Source: Vreelandella neptunia
Lineage (GTDB): Bacteria > Pseudomonadota > Gammaproteobacteria > Pseudomonadales > Halomonadaceae
DNA length: 64,000 nt
Direction of reading: 5' to 3'
Assembly (NCBI RefSeq): GCF_034479615.1
Contig: NZ_CP140255.1
Coordinates: 4,888,480 to 4,952,479, forward strand
The position numbers and the translations under genes were made by a program. The notes under the pieces were generated by a model. The model did not search any database, had not been told where the DNA came from, and was given only the letters and a program-made list of their open reading frames with translations. Shown in pieces: positions 16,964 to 25,699 of the stretch (position 1 is the first letter of the stretch; each line of letters opens with the position of its first letter).

Positions 16964-18277
16964 TTAACGCCGCTGACGGTCGACTACATTGAGTGCTTTA
17001 AGCAGATTAAGCGCTTCGCTGAGCTGGTAATCATTGAGTAGCCGCTCGGCCATTTCCTGGCGATCCCTTGGCGCCTGCTGAGCGCTTAGGTGGCCCTCGA
17101 GATCGGCTTCACGAATTTCACGACGGCTCTCGGCGACTTCCAAACGACCGCGCACGACGTCCACATCGGGCTCAATACCTTGGGCCTGAATGGAGCGTCC
17201 GTTGGGAGTGTAGTAGAGCGCCGTGGTGAGTTTGAGTCCTTCGCCATTACCGAGTGGCATAATCTGCTGCACTGAACCTTTACCAAAACTATCGGTGCCC
17301 ATAATCACGCCACGCCGCTGATCCTGCAGCGCCCCGGCGACGATTTCCGCCGCTGACGCACTGCCGCCATTGATCAACACGACCAGCGGCACATCGGCAG
17401 CGGGCGTGGTGGGTGAGGCGGAGAACGACATTTCGGTATCCGAAAGGCGCCCCTCGGTGTACACGATCAAGCCCTCATCCAGGAACAGGTCGGCAATGCC
17501 GACGGCGGCCTGTAGCACCCCACCGGGGTTATTACGTAAATCGAGTATCAACCCTTCTAAAGGCTGCTCGTGAGCCATAAGCTCAAGCGCATCGCGCGCC
17601 TGTTCCGGGGTACGCGACTGGAACTGGCTAACACGCAGGTAGCCATAACCGGGCTCGAGCAGCTCATGTTTAACGCTTTCGCTGCGAATAACCTCGCGGG
17701 TCAAGGTAAATTCTCGCGGTGAATCTTCGCCTGAACGCAGCACGCTAATGCGTAGATCGGTGCCCGGCTCGCCGCGCATCAGGGTGACGGCCTCTTGCAG
17801 CGACATGCTGTCGGTGGGTGTGCCATCAATGGCGACGATAATATCGCGAGAAAGTAGCCCCGCGCGGGAAGCGGGTGTGTCATCGATAGGCGTAATCACC
17901 ATGAGCTGCCCATTCTCGGTGCCCACCTCGATACCGATGCCGCCAAATTCGCCCTGAGTCGACTCGCGCAGGCTCTGGTACTCCTCCTCATCCAAGTAGG
18001 CGGAGTGGGGGTCTAGCTCGCTTAGCATGCCGCGCATAGCGTTGCGTAGCAGCGTGCTGTCATCGACCTCCTCAACGTAGGCACGCTTAATGCGCTCGAA
18101 CACCTCGGCGAAGGTCTGAATATCTTCCAGGGGTAGTTCGTAGGATGGCTCATCCCCCGCACCACTACCAGCTGGTTGGGCGAGCAGCGGTAGCGGGGCC
18201 GACAGTAAAGCAATCGGGAGCAGGGTAGCCAAGAAGCGCTTGGCGGGGGCTGATACCCCGGTAACTGATAGCGTCAT
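16964..18277 (-). CDS. ctpA: carboxyl-terminal processing protease (S41, CtpA-like)
   Basis: Periplasmic serine protease that trims proteins from their C-terminus; in relatives it degrades peptidoglycan hydrolases. An N-terminal signal-like segment (about 13-33, ending LLAQ) is followed by a PDZ domain (about 110-185, FGGIGIEV to RDIIVAIDG). The S41 domain has LDLRNNPGGVLQ, then NGGSASAAEIV with the expected nucleophile S308, and FGKGSVQQ with K333 and Q337. Spacing of the Ser-Lys pair agrees with CtpB-type enzymes. It follows envC on the same strand after 106 bases, as in Pseudomonas gpmI-envC-ctpA clusters. Confidence 0.94.
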   Translation of the reverse strand: MTLSVTGVSAPAKRFLATLLPIALLSAPLPLLAQPAGSGAGDEPSYELPLEDIQTFAEVFERIKRAYVEEVDDSTLLRNAMRGMLSELDPHSAYLDEEEYQSLRESTQGEFGGIGIEVGTENGQLMVITPIDDTPASRAGLLSRDIIVAIDGTPTDSMSLQEAVTLMRGEPGTDLRISVLRSGEDSPREFTLTREVIRSESVKHELLEPGYGYLRVSQFQSRTPEQARDALELMAHEQPLEGLILDLRNNPGGVLQAAVGIADLFLDEGLIVYTEGRLSDTEMSFSASPTTPAADVPLVVLINGGSASAAEIVAGALQDQRRGVIMGTDSFGKGSVQQIMPLGNGEGLKLTTALYYTPNGRSIQAQGIEPDVDVVRGRLEVAESRREIREADLEGHLSAQQAPRDRQEMAERLLNDYQLSEALNLLKALNVVDRQRR

Positions 18278-18383
18278 GCAGACTCCGCAGGGCGATAGGT
18301 GGCGCCATAGCGCGCACCCTGTCGTGGAAAATGTTTAGTTGAAAATGAACATTGAGACATCAATAGTCATGCAGCTTATCCCG

Positions 18384-19526
18384 TCAGCGACGCGCAATCC
18401 AACGCTGTGGATTAATTGGTTCACCCCCGCGGCGAACTTCGAAGTAGAGCGCCGCGCGGGTTTGACCACCGCTATCACCTACGCGACCAATTTCATCACC
18501 GCGACTGACCTGCTGACCAGGCCTGACGCTAAACTGTTGCAGGTGAGCATGCAGCGTCATGATCTGGTCACCGTGGTCGATAATCAACAAGTTACCAAAC
18601 CCGCGCATCCAGTCAGCGAATACCACTCGGCCAGTGTGTACGGCAGTGACCGGGGTGCCAGCGCTGGCCTGAATCACAATACCGTTATAGTGCACGCCGT
18701 CGCGATGGTGAAAATTGCTGCTGATTGAACCCTGTACCGGCCAAGGCAAATCACCTTGGGTGCTTACAATATGCGTAGTAGGCGTGGGTTCAGCAAGTTT
18801 TGCCATCTCCGCCTGGATATTACGGAGTACCCTCTCGGCCTCTTCGCGGCTCTGATTGAGGTCGGCCAGCCGCTCCTCTTCACTGCCGTAGCGGTCATCC
18901 AGGTTGGAAACAACGCCTCGCCGTTCGGTGGTGCGTTGGGCTAACAGCGCGCTTTGCTCTTCTAGCTCATCGGCCAGCGTATCGAGGCGGGCCTGTCGCT
19001 CGCTTAGCTCCTTTTGGGTATCGGCGAGCGCCGTATCAAGGCGGGCGATAGCATTTAAGCGTCGATTGCGTGCTTCAGTTAGCCGATTCATATACGCCTG
19101 CATACGATCAAGCTCGGACGGGTCGCCCTGGTTAAGCAGCAGTTTGAGCTGCGGCGTTGGGCCAAGGCGGTAAAGCGCTGAGAGCTGCTGGCCTAAGGCG
19201 GCATATTGATCAGCACGCTCGCTCTCGAGTCGGTCACGATGTTGACGGAGCTGGGTCGTTTCATCATTCAACTGGCGGCGCTCAGCTTGTAGCGTGTCTA
19301 AGCGCTGATGAGTCTCGGCAAGTTTGGTTTCGACTTCCTTGAGCTCGCGTTCGGCGTTATCGCGGGCCTCGCCAGTGGCGCTGAGGCGTTGGGCAACGGA
19401 CTCGATCTCTTGGCCAATCGCATCCAATTGCCGGCGCGCCGCATTTTCATCCTGTTGGGCGAAGCCTGCTGGCGCATAACTTAGCGCCAGCAGGAGAGTT
19501 ATTGCCAAATAGCGCCGATTAGACAT
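18384..19526 (-). CDS. envC: EnvC-like murein hydrolase activator
   Basis: Periplasmic divisome factor that activates amidases for septal splitting. It has a signal peptide (ending near AGFAQ at about 24), a long coiled coil rich in Glu, Arg and Leu (about 28-245), and a C-terminal LytM/M23 domain (about 265-378). Two of the four zinc ligands of active M23 enzymes are missing: the HYNGIV segment lacks the Asp, and the final HFE is YFE. This is the hallmark of EnvC-type activators that do not cut cell wall themselves. Its ATG overlaps the gpmI stop by one base (TAATG), so it is translationally coupled to gpmI. Confidence 0.93.
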   Translation of the reverse strand: MSNRRYLAITLLLALSYAPAGFAQQDENAARRQLDAIGQEIESVAQRLSATGEARDNAERELKEVETKLAETHQRLDTLQAERRQLNDETTQLRQHRDRLESERADQYAALGQQLSALYRLGPTPQLKLLLNQGDPSELDRMQAYMNRLTEARNRRLNAIARLDTALADTQKELSERQARLDTLADELEEQSALLAQRTTERRGVVSNLDDRYGSEEERLADLNQSREEAERVLRNIQAEMAKLAEPTPTTHIVSTQGDLPWPVQGSISSNFHHRDGVHYNGIVIQASAGTPVTAVHTGRVVFADWMRGFGNLLIIDHGDQIMTLHAHLQQFSVRPGQQVSRGDEIGRVGDSGGQTRAALYFEVRRGGEPINPQRWIARR

Positions 19527-21103
19527 TACTTATAATGGATCAGTGGTTTACCCGTCATCGCCTCGGGCTGCTTCTGATCCATCATGGTCAACAGCGTGGG
19601 GGCCAGGTCGCATAGTTTGCCCTCTTCAAGCGAGGCCGCACGTTCGCCGACGTAGATAAGCGGTACCACAAAGGTGGTGTGGGCGGTTTGCGGTGCGCCG
19701 GTTTCGGGATGAACCATCTGTTCGGCATTACCGTGGTCGGCGGTAATTAAGCAGGCGCCGCCTGCACGCTCGATGGCTTCAACGACACGACCCACGCAGG
19801 TATCGACGGTCTCAATGGCTTTTACCGCTGCATTGAAGTCGCCGGTGTGGCCGACCATATCGCCGTTAGCGTAGTTGCAAACGATCAGGTCAAAGCTGCC
19901 GCCATCGATAGCGTCGACAAGCTTATCGGTAATCTCAAAGGCGCTCATTTCAGGCTTTTCGTCATAGGTGCGCACATCTCGCGGTGAGGGCACCAGGATT
20001 CGCTCCTCGCCTTCGTACTCGGCTTCATTGCCGCCTGAAAAGAAGAACGTCACGTGGGGGTACTTCTCTGTTTCGGCAATACGCAGCTGTTTCATGCCAC
20101 GCTTGGCGACGACTTCCCCCAGGGTGTCATTGAGATCTGATGGCGGGAAGGCGGCAGGCGCAGGAATGTCAGCGGCGTACTGGGTCATCATCACCAGTCC
20201 TTTACCGGCAAGCTTGGGACATACCCGGCGCTCGAAGCCGTTGAAATCCGGCTCGGCAAAGGCGCGGGTCAGCTCCCGGGCGCGGTCGGAGCGGAAGTTA
20301 AGGAAAATTGCTGCATCGCCATCCTGCAGGGTGATGGCATTTTCTTTGGAACCATCTTTGAGCGGTATGCTGCTAGCCGATACGAATTCGTCGGTTTCAC
20401 CGCGCTGGTAGGCGTCACGGAGCGCAGTTTCAGCGCTGGTGGCGTAGTACTCCGCTTGGCCCTCGGTGAGCAGGCGGTAGGCTTGCTCAACCCGCTCCCA
20501 GCGGTTGTCGCGATCCATGGCGTAGAACCGGCCAATAATTGAGCCGACAAAGCCGTTATCAGCGCCCACCAGCTCGGCCAGGCGAGCATTGGCGCGCTCT
20601 ATCGAGGCTAACGCACTCTGCGGTGGCATGTCGCGACCATCGAGGAATGCATGAATAAAAATACGCTGGGCCCCACGGCGTGCCGCGAGTTCGGCCATGG
20701 CAATAAAGTGGTCTTCATGGCTGTGGACTCCGCCGGGGGAGAGTAGGCCAATTAAGTGTACCGGCCGACCATTGGCGACAGCTTCGTCAATTGGCTGGGT
20801 GAGGTTGTCATTAACATCCAGGTCGCCGTCTTCAATCGCCTTGCTGATACGGGTGAAGTCCTGATAAACGATACGCCCGGCACCAATATTCATATGGCCG
20901 ACTTCAGAGTTGCCCATCTGGCCATCGGGTAGCCCCACGTTAAGGCCATCGGTATGAACGAAGGCGTGAGGGCGGGTTTCCCACAGTTTATCCATCGTCG
21001 GCGTATGGGCAGCGGCCACCGCATTATGGTCGCTCTCGGGGTTGTGGCCGTAGCCGTCGAGAATAATCAGCGCCACGGGGCGCGGGGTGCGAGAAGTATC
21101 CAT
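19526..21103 (-). CDS. gpmI: 2,3-bisphosphoglycerate-independent phosphoglycerate mutase
   Basis: Mn-dependent glycolytic and gluconeogenic enzyme that interconverts 3- and 2-phosphoglycerate. It belongs to the alkaline phosphatase superfamily: LIILDGYGHN with metal-binding Asp at 16, QMGNSEVGHMNIGAGR with the phosphorylated Ser at 66, and ITADHGNAEQM with C-terminal metal ligands. The open frame continues to 21205, but the protein family begins at MDTSRTPRPV. A GAGG ribosome-binding site lies seven bases before ATG 21103, giving 525 residues. Confidence 0.96.
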   Translation of the reverse strand: MDTSRTPRPVALIILDGYGHNPESDHNAVAAAHTPTMDKLWETRPHAFVHTDGLNVGLPDGQMGNSEVGHMNIGAGRIVYQDFTRISKAIEDGDLDVNDNLTQPIDEAVANGRPVHLIGLLSPGGVHSHEDHFIAMAELAARRGAQRIFIHAFLDGRDMPPQSALASIERANARLAELVGADNGFVGSIIGRFYAMDRDNRWERVEQAYRLLTEGQAEYYATSAETALRDAYQRGETDEFVSASSIPLKDGSKENAITLQDGDAAIFLNFRSDRARELTRAFAEPDFNGFERRVCPKLAGKGLVMMTQYAADIPAPAAFPPSDLNDTLGEVVAKRGMKQLRIAETEKYPHVTFFFSGGNEAEYEGEERILVPSPRDVRTYDEKPEMSAFEITDKLVDAIDGGSFDLIVCNYANGDMVGHTGDFNAAVKAIETVDTCVGRVVEAIERAGGACLITADHGNAEQMVHPETGAPQTAHTTFVVPLIYVGERAASLEEGKLCDLAPTLLTMMDQKQPEAMTGKPLIHYK

Positions 21104-21210
21104 AAAAAACCTCGTTAAGATTGGCAAGCCGAACGACTCGAAAATTCGGGGTCGCGACAGGCGCACGCTTGGGGCATCATAACGCAGGCAACTGCCAGGC
21201 GTCATGATTT

Positions 21211-21374
21211 AGGAGGCTGTCCGGCTTAACACTGATCTACTGCGAATCCCGGTATTTTGGCCAACTTTAGTCGATCGATTTCGTTAAATAGCGCGCTATT
21301 CGCCTCAATCGATCGATAAATTTGGATCAAAATCCGTGCTTCTCGCGACGATCGGCCAAGCCGGACAGCCTCCT
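21211..21374. repeat. 164-bp imperfect palindromic element (MITE-like)
   Basis: The two ends are perfect 17-base inverted repeats, AGGAGGCTGTCCGGCTT at 21211-21227 and its complement at 21358-21374. The internal halves are also partly complementary: TCGATCGATT blocks near 21271 and 21307, ATTTT and CCAA blocks, and the centre is the perfect palindrome AATAGCGCGCTATT (21287-21300), exactly at the midpoint. The whole could fold as one long hairpin. It fills most of the gap between gpmI and the rhodanese gene. There is no coding capacity and no clear target duplication. It may be a miniature transposable element or a large palindromic intergenic unit. Confidence 0.8.
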
Positions 21375-21469
21375 GGCCTGCGCGGGAAGCTATCTGACGT
21401 GTATACTTGTCGCGTTTTGGCAGCGGTTAGGCCGCTTTTTTCTGCATAGACCAAGAGATTGTGTTCGCG

Positions 21470-21892
21470 ATGATCGATCAGGTGTTCGAATTCGTACAGA
21501 ACCACCCCCTGCTAGTTGGGGCATTTTTGCTGGTGCTGATAGCGTGGATTATTTATGAAACGCGCAGCGCCTCCACAAATGCTCTGACCGCCTCGCAGGC
21601 CACTCAGCTTATCAACCGCGAAGACGCGGTGGTGCTGGATATCCGTGAAAATAAAGACTTCAAAGCCGGGCATATCGCGGGGGCGCGCAACATCCCGCAG
21701 AGCAACCTCGATAGCCGCATGAGCGAACTGGATAAAGTGAAAGCCCAGCCGATCATCGTGGTATGCAAGCACGGTCAGAGTTCTGGTGCCGCACAGGCCA
21801 AGCTCACCAAAGCAGGCTTTGAGCGCGCTTACAAGTTGAGAGGCGGTATGGCGCAGTGGCAAGGCGACGGCCTTCCGGTGGTTAAAAAGTAA
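21470..21892 (+). CDS. membrane-anchored rhodanese-like protein (YibN type)
   Basis: A single N-terminal transmembrane segment (about residues 15-29, LLVGAFLLVLIAWIIY) precedes a rhodanese domain (about 45-138). The active-site loop is VVCKHGQSSGAA with Cys at about 99, and GHIAGARNIP is the usual substrate-domain motif. Rhodaneses transfer sulfur or bind persulfide; the cellular substrate is unknown. It stands 41 bases upstream of secB, as in E. coli yibN-grxC-secB, but grxC is absent here. The start is ATG 21470 or GTG 21461; neither has a clearly better ribosome-binding site. Confidence 0.88.
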   Translation: MIDQVFEFVQNHPLLVGAFLLVLIAWIIYETRSASTNALTASQATQLINREDAVVLDIRENKDFKAGHIAGARNIPQSNLDSRMSELDKVKAQPIIVVCKHGQSSGAAQAKLTKAGFERAYKLRGGMAQWQGDGLPVVKK

Positions 21893-21933
21893 CCAACACT
21901 ACCTTTATTTAATCAACAATCAGGAGTTTTCTC

Positions 21934-22443
21934 ATGGCGGAAGATAACAACACACCGCAGGCGGGCGCCGCGGCAGACGAAAAACCGCAGCTCAAATTCT
22001 CGCTGCAGCGTATTTATGTAAAAGATATTTCCTTTGAAGCGCCCAATTCGCCCTCGGTGTTCAAGCAGGCGTTCAAACCCAAGGTGAACCTGGATCTTAA
22101 TACAACCAGCACTAAAATTGCTGATGACCAGTATGAAGTGGTGGTCAAAGTCACTGCCCAGGTGAACGACAACGAAACCGGTACCACCTCTTTCCTAGCG
22201 GAAGTGGAGCAGGCAGGCCTTTTCCGTATTGCCGGTATTGAAGGTGCGCAGTTGGATCAGACTCTAGGTGCCTTCTGCCCTAACCTGCTGTTCCCCTATG
22301 CCCGCGAGTGCGTGGATAACCTGGTCAACCGTGGTGGTTTCCCGCCGCTGATGCTGGCACCGGTTAACTTCGAAGCGATGTACGCCCAGCGTAAGCAGCG
22401 CGAAGCACAGCAGGCTCAGAAAGCAGAAGAGAATACCCACTAA
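21934..22443 (+). CDS. secB: protein-export chaperone SecB
   Basis: SecB keeps preproteins unfolded and hands them to SecA. The 169-residue acidic protein has the family core: FSLQRIYVKDISFEAPNSPS at the start of the fold and CPNLLFPYARECVDNLVNRG near the end, the helix region involved in tetramer and substrate binding. A C-terminal tail rich in Gln and Lys follows. AGGAG lies upstream of ATG 21934. Three bases separate its stop from rsmE. Confidence 0.96.
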   Translation: MAEDNNTPQAGAAADEKPQLKFSLQRIYVKDISFEAPNSPSVFKQAFKPKVNLDLNTTSTKIADDQYEVVVKVTAQVNDNETGTTSFLAEVEQAGLFRIAGIEGAQLDQTLGAFCPNLLFPYARECVDNLVNRGGFPPLMLAPVNFEAMYAQRKQREAQQAQKAEENTH

Positions 22444-22446
22444 GCG

Positions 22447-23214
22447 ATGTCGTCAGAAACGCATGCCGCTGATTGGTATGCTCGGCATGGCAAAATGCCA
22501 CGACTCTATGTGCCTGCTGCTTTCGTAGCAGGCAGTGACGTCGTACTGCCTGACGGCCCGGCGCGCCATATCACCCGCGTATTGCGCATGGGTGAAGGCG
22601 CGCCGCTGGTGCTATTTGACGGCCAAGGTCTCGAGGCGGGGGTGCGTTTGGCAGACGTTAGCCGCAAGCAGACGCTAGCGCGGGTCGAAGCTGTATGGTC
22701 GGGTAGTGGTGAATCGCCACTGTCTGTCCATTTAGGCCAGGCCATCTCTAAAGGCGACCGAATGGATTACGCCATTCAGAAGGCCGTCGAGTTGGGCGTT
22801 GCGGCGATTACTCCGCTGTATACCGAGCGCGGTGACGTTCGCTTAAAGGGCGACCGCGAAGATAAAAAGCTCGCCCACTGGCAGGCAGTGGCTGCTAGCG
22901 CCTGCGAGCAGAGTGGTCGTGCGGTGGTGCCCCAAGTGCATCCGCCTATGGCGCTATCATCATGGCTTGAAGAGCGCCAAGAGCCGCTGCGCTTGATGCT
23001 GCATCTAGCGACCGGCAATGCGTTCGATCGCCAAGACCGCCCGGCGTCGGTAGCGCTGCTTATCGGCCCGGAAGGCGGTTTGAGCGAGAGCGATATCGCC
23101 GCTGCCCAAACCGCTGACTTTACGCCACTGACACTCGGCCCACGGGTTCTGCGTACGGAGACGGCTCCTGTTGTGGCACTTTCGCTGCTGCAGCACTACT
23201 TTGGAGATTTGTAA
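22447..23214 (+). CDS. rsmE: 16S rRNA m3U1498 methyltransferase
   Basis: RsmE methylates U1498 of 16S rRNA using SAM. It is a SPOUT-fold enzyme: the trefoil-knot C-terminus shows LLIGPEGGLSESD and LGPRVLRTETAP, both diagnostic. The N-terminal PUA-like domain follows MPRLYVPA. The frame starts at ATG 22447, three bases after secB, which adds 16 residues before the usual beginning at MPRLYV (ATG 22495); either is possible. The stop lies inside a 12-base palindrome GTAAGTACTTAC (23211-23222). Confidence 0.94.
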   Translation: MSSETHAADWYARHGKMPRLYVPAAFVAGSDVVLPDGPARHITRVLRMGEGAPLVLFDGQGLEAGVRLADVSRKQTLARVEAVWSGSGESPLSVHLGQAISKGDRMDYAIQKAVELGVAAITPLYTERGDVRLKGDREDKKLAHWQAVAASACEQSGRAVVPQVHPPMALSSWLEERQEPLRLMLHLATGNAFDRQDRPASVALLIGPEGGLSESDIAAAQTADFTPLTLGPRVLRTETAPVVALSLLQHYFGDL

Positions 23215-23342
23215 GTACTTACTATTAGTGAAAGCCATCTATCATCAAGCGTGGCTGTTTTTTTTCACTCTTATCCTGCCGCGCTTTGCCTTATCTATCT
23301 TAGGCACAATAATGTTTATCTATTTCTTTAAGGACGACACCC

Positions 23343-24035
23343 ATGGTGCGTGAGTCACACTCATCCCCCCGATCCGCCAGCGATGCAGCCGCCCAGTTGG
23401 GAGAGGTGGCGTACCTAACGGTCACGGCCGTCAATAACATCGGCGCGTTTCTACAATGGGGGCAGCCGAAAGATGTGTTGCTGCCGTTTAGTGAGCAGCA
23501 GTTCCGCCCTGATCCCGGTAAACGGGTACTGGTCATGCTGTATAGCGACGATCAGGGGCGGCCAGTGGCGTCGATGAAGCTGGATCGTTTTTTGACCGAT
23601 GAAGCCTGGGCCATGGAAAAGGGTGACGAAGTCGCCGTCGTGGTGGCGGAGCGTACTGATCTGGGTATGAAGGTGGTGGTGAATCACCGTTACTGGGGGC
23701 TTATTTATCAGGACGACGTCACTCAGCCATTGCGCCGTGGTCAATCAGTCAAGGGCTACGTGAAGCAGCGTCGTGAAGATGGTCGCCTGAATATCTCGCT
23801 GCTACCGCCAGGTGCTGCTCGTTTAGATGTGGTGGGCGATAAGATACTGCAGGCATTGCGTGAAAGCGGCGGCTATTTGGCGCTGGGGGATAAAAGCCCT
23901 GCCCATGAAGTTAAAGCACGCTTAGGGGTAAGTAAAAGCGCCTATAAACAGGCCATTGGACGGCTTTATAAGCAGCAGTTAATCACCCTGGAGCCTGACG
24001 CTATTCGCTTAGTACCTGGTGCGCTCAGCGAGTAG
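23343..24035 (+). CDS. S1-domain RNA-binding protein, CvfB/YitL-like
   Basis: Predicted cytoplasmic nucleic-acid-binding protein of 230 residues. The N-terminal part (VAYLTVTAVNNIGAFLQWGQ) and a second unit around YWGLIYQDDVTQPLRRGQSV are S1-like OB folds. The C-terminal segment LGVSKSAYKQAIGRLYKQQL is a winged-helix, the layout of the CvfB family. It is shorter than the usual 280 or so residues, so one S1 unit may be missing. AAGGACG precedes ATG 23343. Its biological role outside Firmicutes is not established. Confidence 0.82.
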   Translation: MVRESHSSPRSASDAAAQLGEVAYLTVTAVNNIGAFLQWGQPKDVLLPFSEQQFRPDPGKRVLVMLYSDDQGRPVASMKLDRFLTDEAWAMEKGDEVAVVVAERTDLGMKVVVNHRYWGLIYQDDVTQPLRRGQSVKGYVKQRREDGRLNISLLPPGAARLDVVGDKILQALRESGGYLALGDKSPAHEVKARLGVSKSAYKQAIGRLYKQQLITLEPDAIRLVPGALSE

Positions 24036-24112
24036 TGAGCTAGGGCAGTTGGAGCCTAGCGGGCAGTGCGGCATACTGGGCCTCTATTGTTCATGTTTGG
24101 ATAGTGCCCCCG

Positions 24113-25069
24113 ATGAGCCAATCAAATCTGCAGCTCGGCGTTGTGATGGATCCCATCAGCGACATCGCTTACAAGAAAGACACCACCATGGCCATGCTAT
24201 GGGCCGCCCAGGATCGCGGCTACACCCTGCACTATATGGAGCAGGAGGATCTTTTCTTGAATGCAGGGCAAGCCTACGCACGTATGCGGCCGTTAACAGT
24301 GCATCGTGATCCGAACCACTGGTACGACCTGGGCGAGCCCTCTGCGCGTCCACTGGTTGAGCTGGATGTGGTGTTGATGCGTAAAGATCCGCCCGTCGAC
24401 GCTGACTTTACTAACGCTGTACATTTGCTGGGCTTTGCTGAGCGTGAAGGTGTGCTGGTGGTTAACCCCACGGCAGCGCTGTTGCAGTGTAATGAAAAGC
24501 TGTTTGCGCAACAGTTCCCTCAGTGCTGCGCGCCGACGCTTGTGGCCAGCCGCGACGATGTACTGCGCGCTTTCCATGCGGAGCACGGCGATGTCATCTT
24601 CAAGCCGCTGGATGGCATGGGCGGCACCGGCATTTTTCATATTGGCCCGGAAGGCCGAAATATCGGCGCGGTCATTGAGCAGCTTACCTTGCGCGGGCAG
24701 CGGCAAATTATGGCCCAGCGCTACCTGCCGGAAATTAAGAATGGCGATACGCGTATTCTGTTGGTCGATGGTGAACCCGTTCCTTTTGGACTGGCGCGTA
24801 TACCCTCTGCGGGCGAGACTCGTGGCAATCTAGCTGCCGGTGGGCGGGGCGTGAGTCGCGAGCTCACTGATCGTGATCGCTGGCTAATTCAGCAGGTACA
24901 GCCCATGATTCGTGATAAAGGCTTAATGTTTGTCGGCCTCGATGTCATCGGTGACTATATTACTGAAATCAACGTTACCAGCCCCACCTGTGTGCGTGAA
25001 ATTGATGATCAGCGGGGCACTAATATTGCCGGTTTACTGCTGGATGCCATTGAGCGCCGCTTAGCCTAA
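24113..25069 (+). CDS. gshB: glutathione synthetase
   Basis: GshB ligates glycine to gamma-glutamylcysteine with ATP in the cytoplasm. The N-terminus LGVVMDPISDIAYKKDTTMA and the ATP-grasp motifs FKPLDGMGGTGIF, LAAGGRG and GDYITEINVTSPTCVREID match the bacterial enzyme. ATG 24113 gives 318 residues, the standard length; a GTG at 24104 is three codons upstream. It is followed by yqgE and ruvX, a well-conserved gammaproteobacterial order. Confidence 0.97.
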   Translation: MSQSNLQLGVVMDPISDIAYKKDTTMAMLWAAQDRGYTLHYMEQEDLFLNAGQAYARMRPLTVHRDPNHWYDLGEPSARPLVELDVVLMRKDPPVDADFTNAVHLLGFAEREGVLVVNPTAALLQCNEKLFAQQFPQCCAPTLVASRDDVLRAFHAEHGDVIFKPLDGMGGTGIFHIGPEGRNIGAVIEQLTLRGQRQIMAQRYLPEIKNGDTRILLVDGEPVPFGLARIPSAGETRGNLAAGGRGVSRELTDRDRWLIQQVQPMIRDKGLMFVGLDVIGDYITEINVTSPTCVREIDDQRGTNIAGLLLDAIERRLA

Positions 25070-25084
25070 GCACGGCTTCACTCT

Positions 25085-25130
25085 TATAATGACACTTATT
25101 ACGCTATGCCTGCTGGGATGCCAGCAGGCA
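25085..25130 (+). promoter_or_regulatory. -10 box and 5'-end hairpin upstream of yqgE
   Basis: A perfect TATAAT lies at 25085-25090 (the -35 region is weak). Ten base pairs of perfect stem follow, TGCCTGCTGG (25107-25116) with CCAGCAGGCA (25121-25130) around a GATG loop, and there is no T run. If transcription starts near 25097, the hairpin would be at the 5' end of the yqgE-ruvX mRNA, 12 bases before ATG 25142, where it could stabilise or regulate the message. Confidence 0.5.
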
Positions 25131-25141
25131 GTGGGAGACGC

Positions 25142-25699
25142 ATGCAAAGTTTGAAACATCACTTTCTAATGGCTATGCCGCATTTAGAAGATCCTAATTT
25201 TGCCGGTAGTCTGATCTATCTTTGCGATCACGATAACAACGGCTGCATGGGGGTGATCACTAACCGACCGTTAGAGATCACGCTTGAGGCGCTGTTTGAT
25301 CAGCTGGAATTAGGCGGTGAAGCGAGTCCACACCGTAACGCGCCGGTTTATTACGGCGGGCCGATGCATAAAGACCGTGGCTTCATTCTGCATGTTGGCG
25401 ATAGCCAGCAGTGGGACTCGAGTATTCAGGTGGAGGATGGCATTGCGCTGACCACCTCGCTGGATATCCTTCAGGCCTTTGCCGCTGGCGAAGGGCCAGA
25501 GCACTTTTTAGTCTGCTTAGGCTGCGCGGGCTGGGAAGTTGGGCAGTTGGAAGAGGAACTGAAGGAGAACAGCTGGCTAACGGTTGAAGCCGAGAGCAGC
25601 GTGCTCTTCAACACACCACCCGTTGAGCGCTTAACCGCGGCGGCTGGCTTACTGGGTATTGATCTTAACCTGATGACCCGAGACGCGGGGCACGCCTGA
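25142..25699 (+). CDS. yqgE: YqgE / AlgH (UPF0301) family protein
   Basis: The conserved protein starts MQSLKHHFLMAMPHLEDPNF, then has YGGPMHKDRGFILH and LVCLGCAGWEVGQLEEEL, all family markers. Its molecular function is not settled; the Pseudomonas homolog AlgH has been linked to alginate regulation. GGGAG four bases before ATG 25142 fixes the start; the open frame from 25106 would translate through the upstream hairpin. The stop overlaps the ruvX start (TGATG). Confidence 0.93.
   Translation: MQSLKHHFLMAMPHLEDPNFAGSLIYLCDHDNNGCMGVITNRPLEITLEALFDQLELGGEASPHRNAPVYYGGPMHKDRGFILHVGDSQQWDSSIQVEDGIALTTSLDILQAFAAGEGPEHFLVCLGCAGWEVGQLEEELKENSWLTVEAESSVLFNTPPVERLTAAAGLLGIDLNLMTRDAGHA

Noticed and set aside
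23211..23222. GTAAGTACTTAC palindrome at the rsmE stop
   Set aside because: A 12-base palindrome alone is frequent by chance and has no T tract or nearby start; it was kept only as a note in the rsmE entry.
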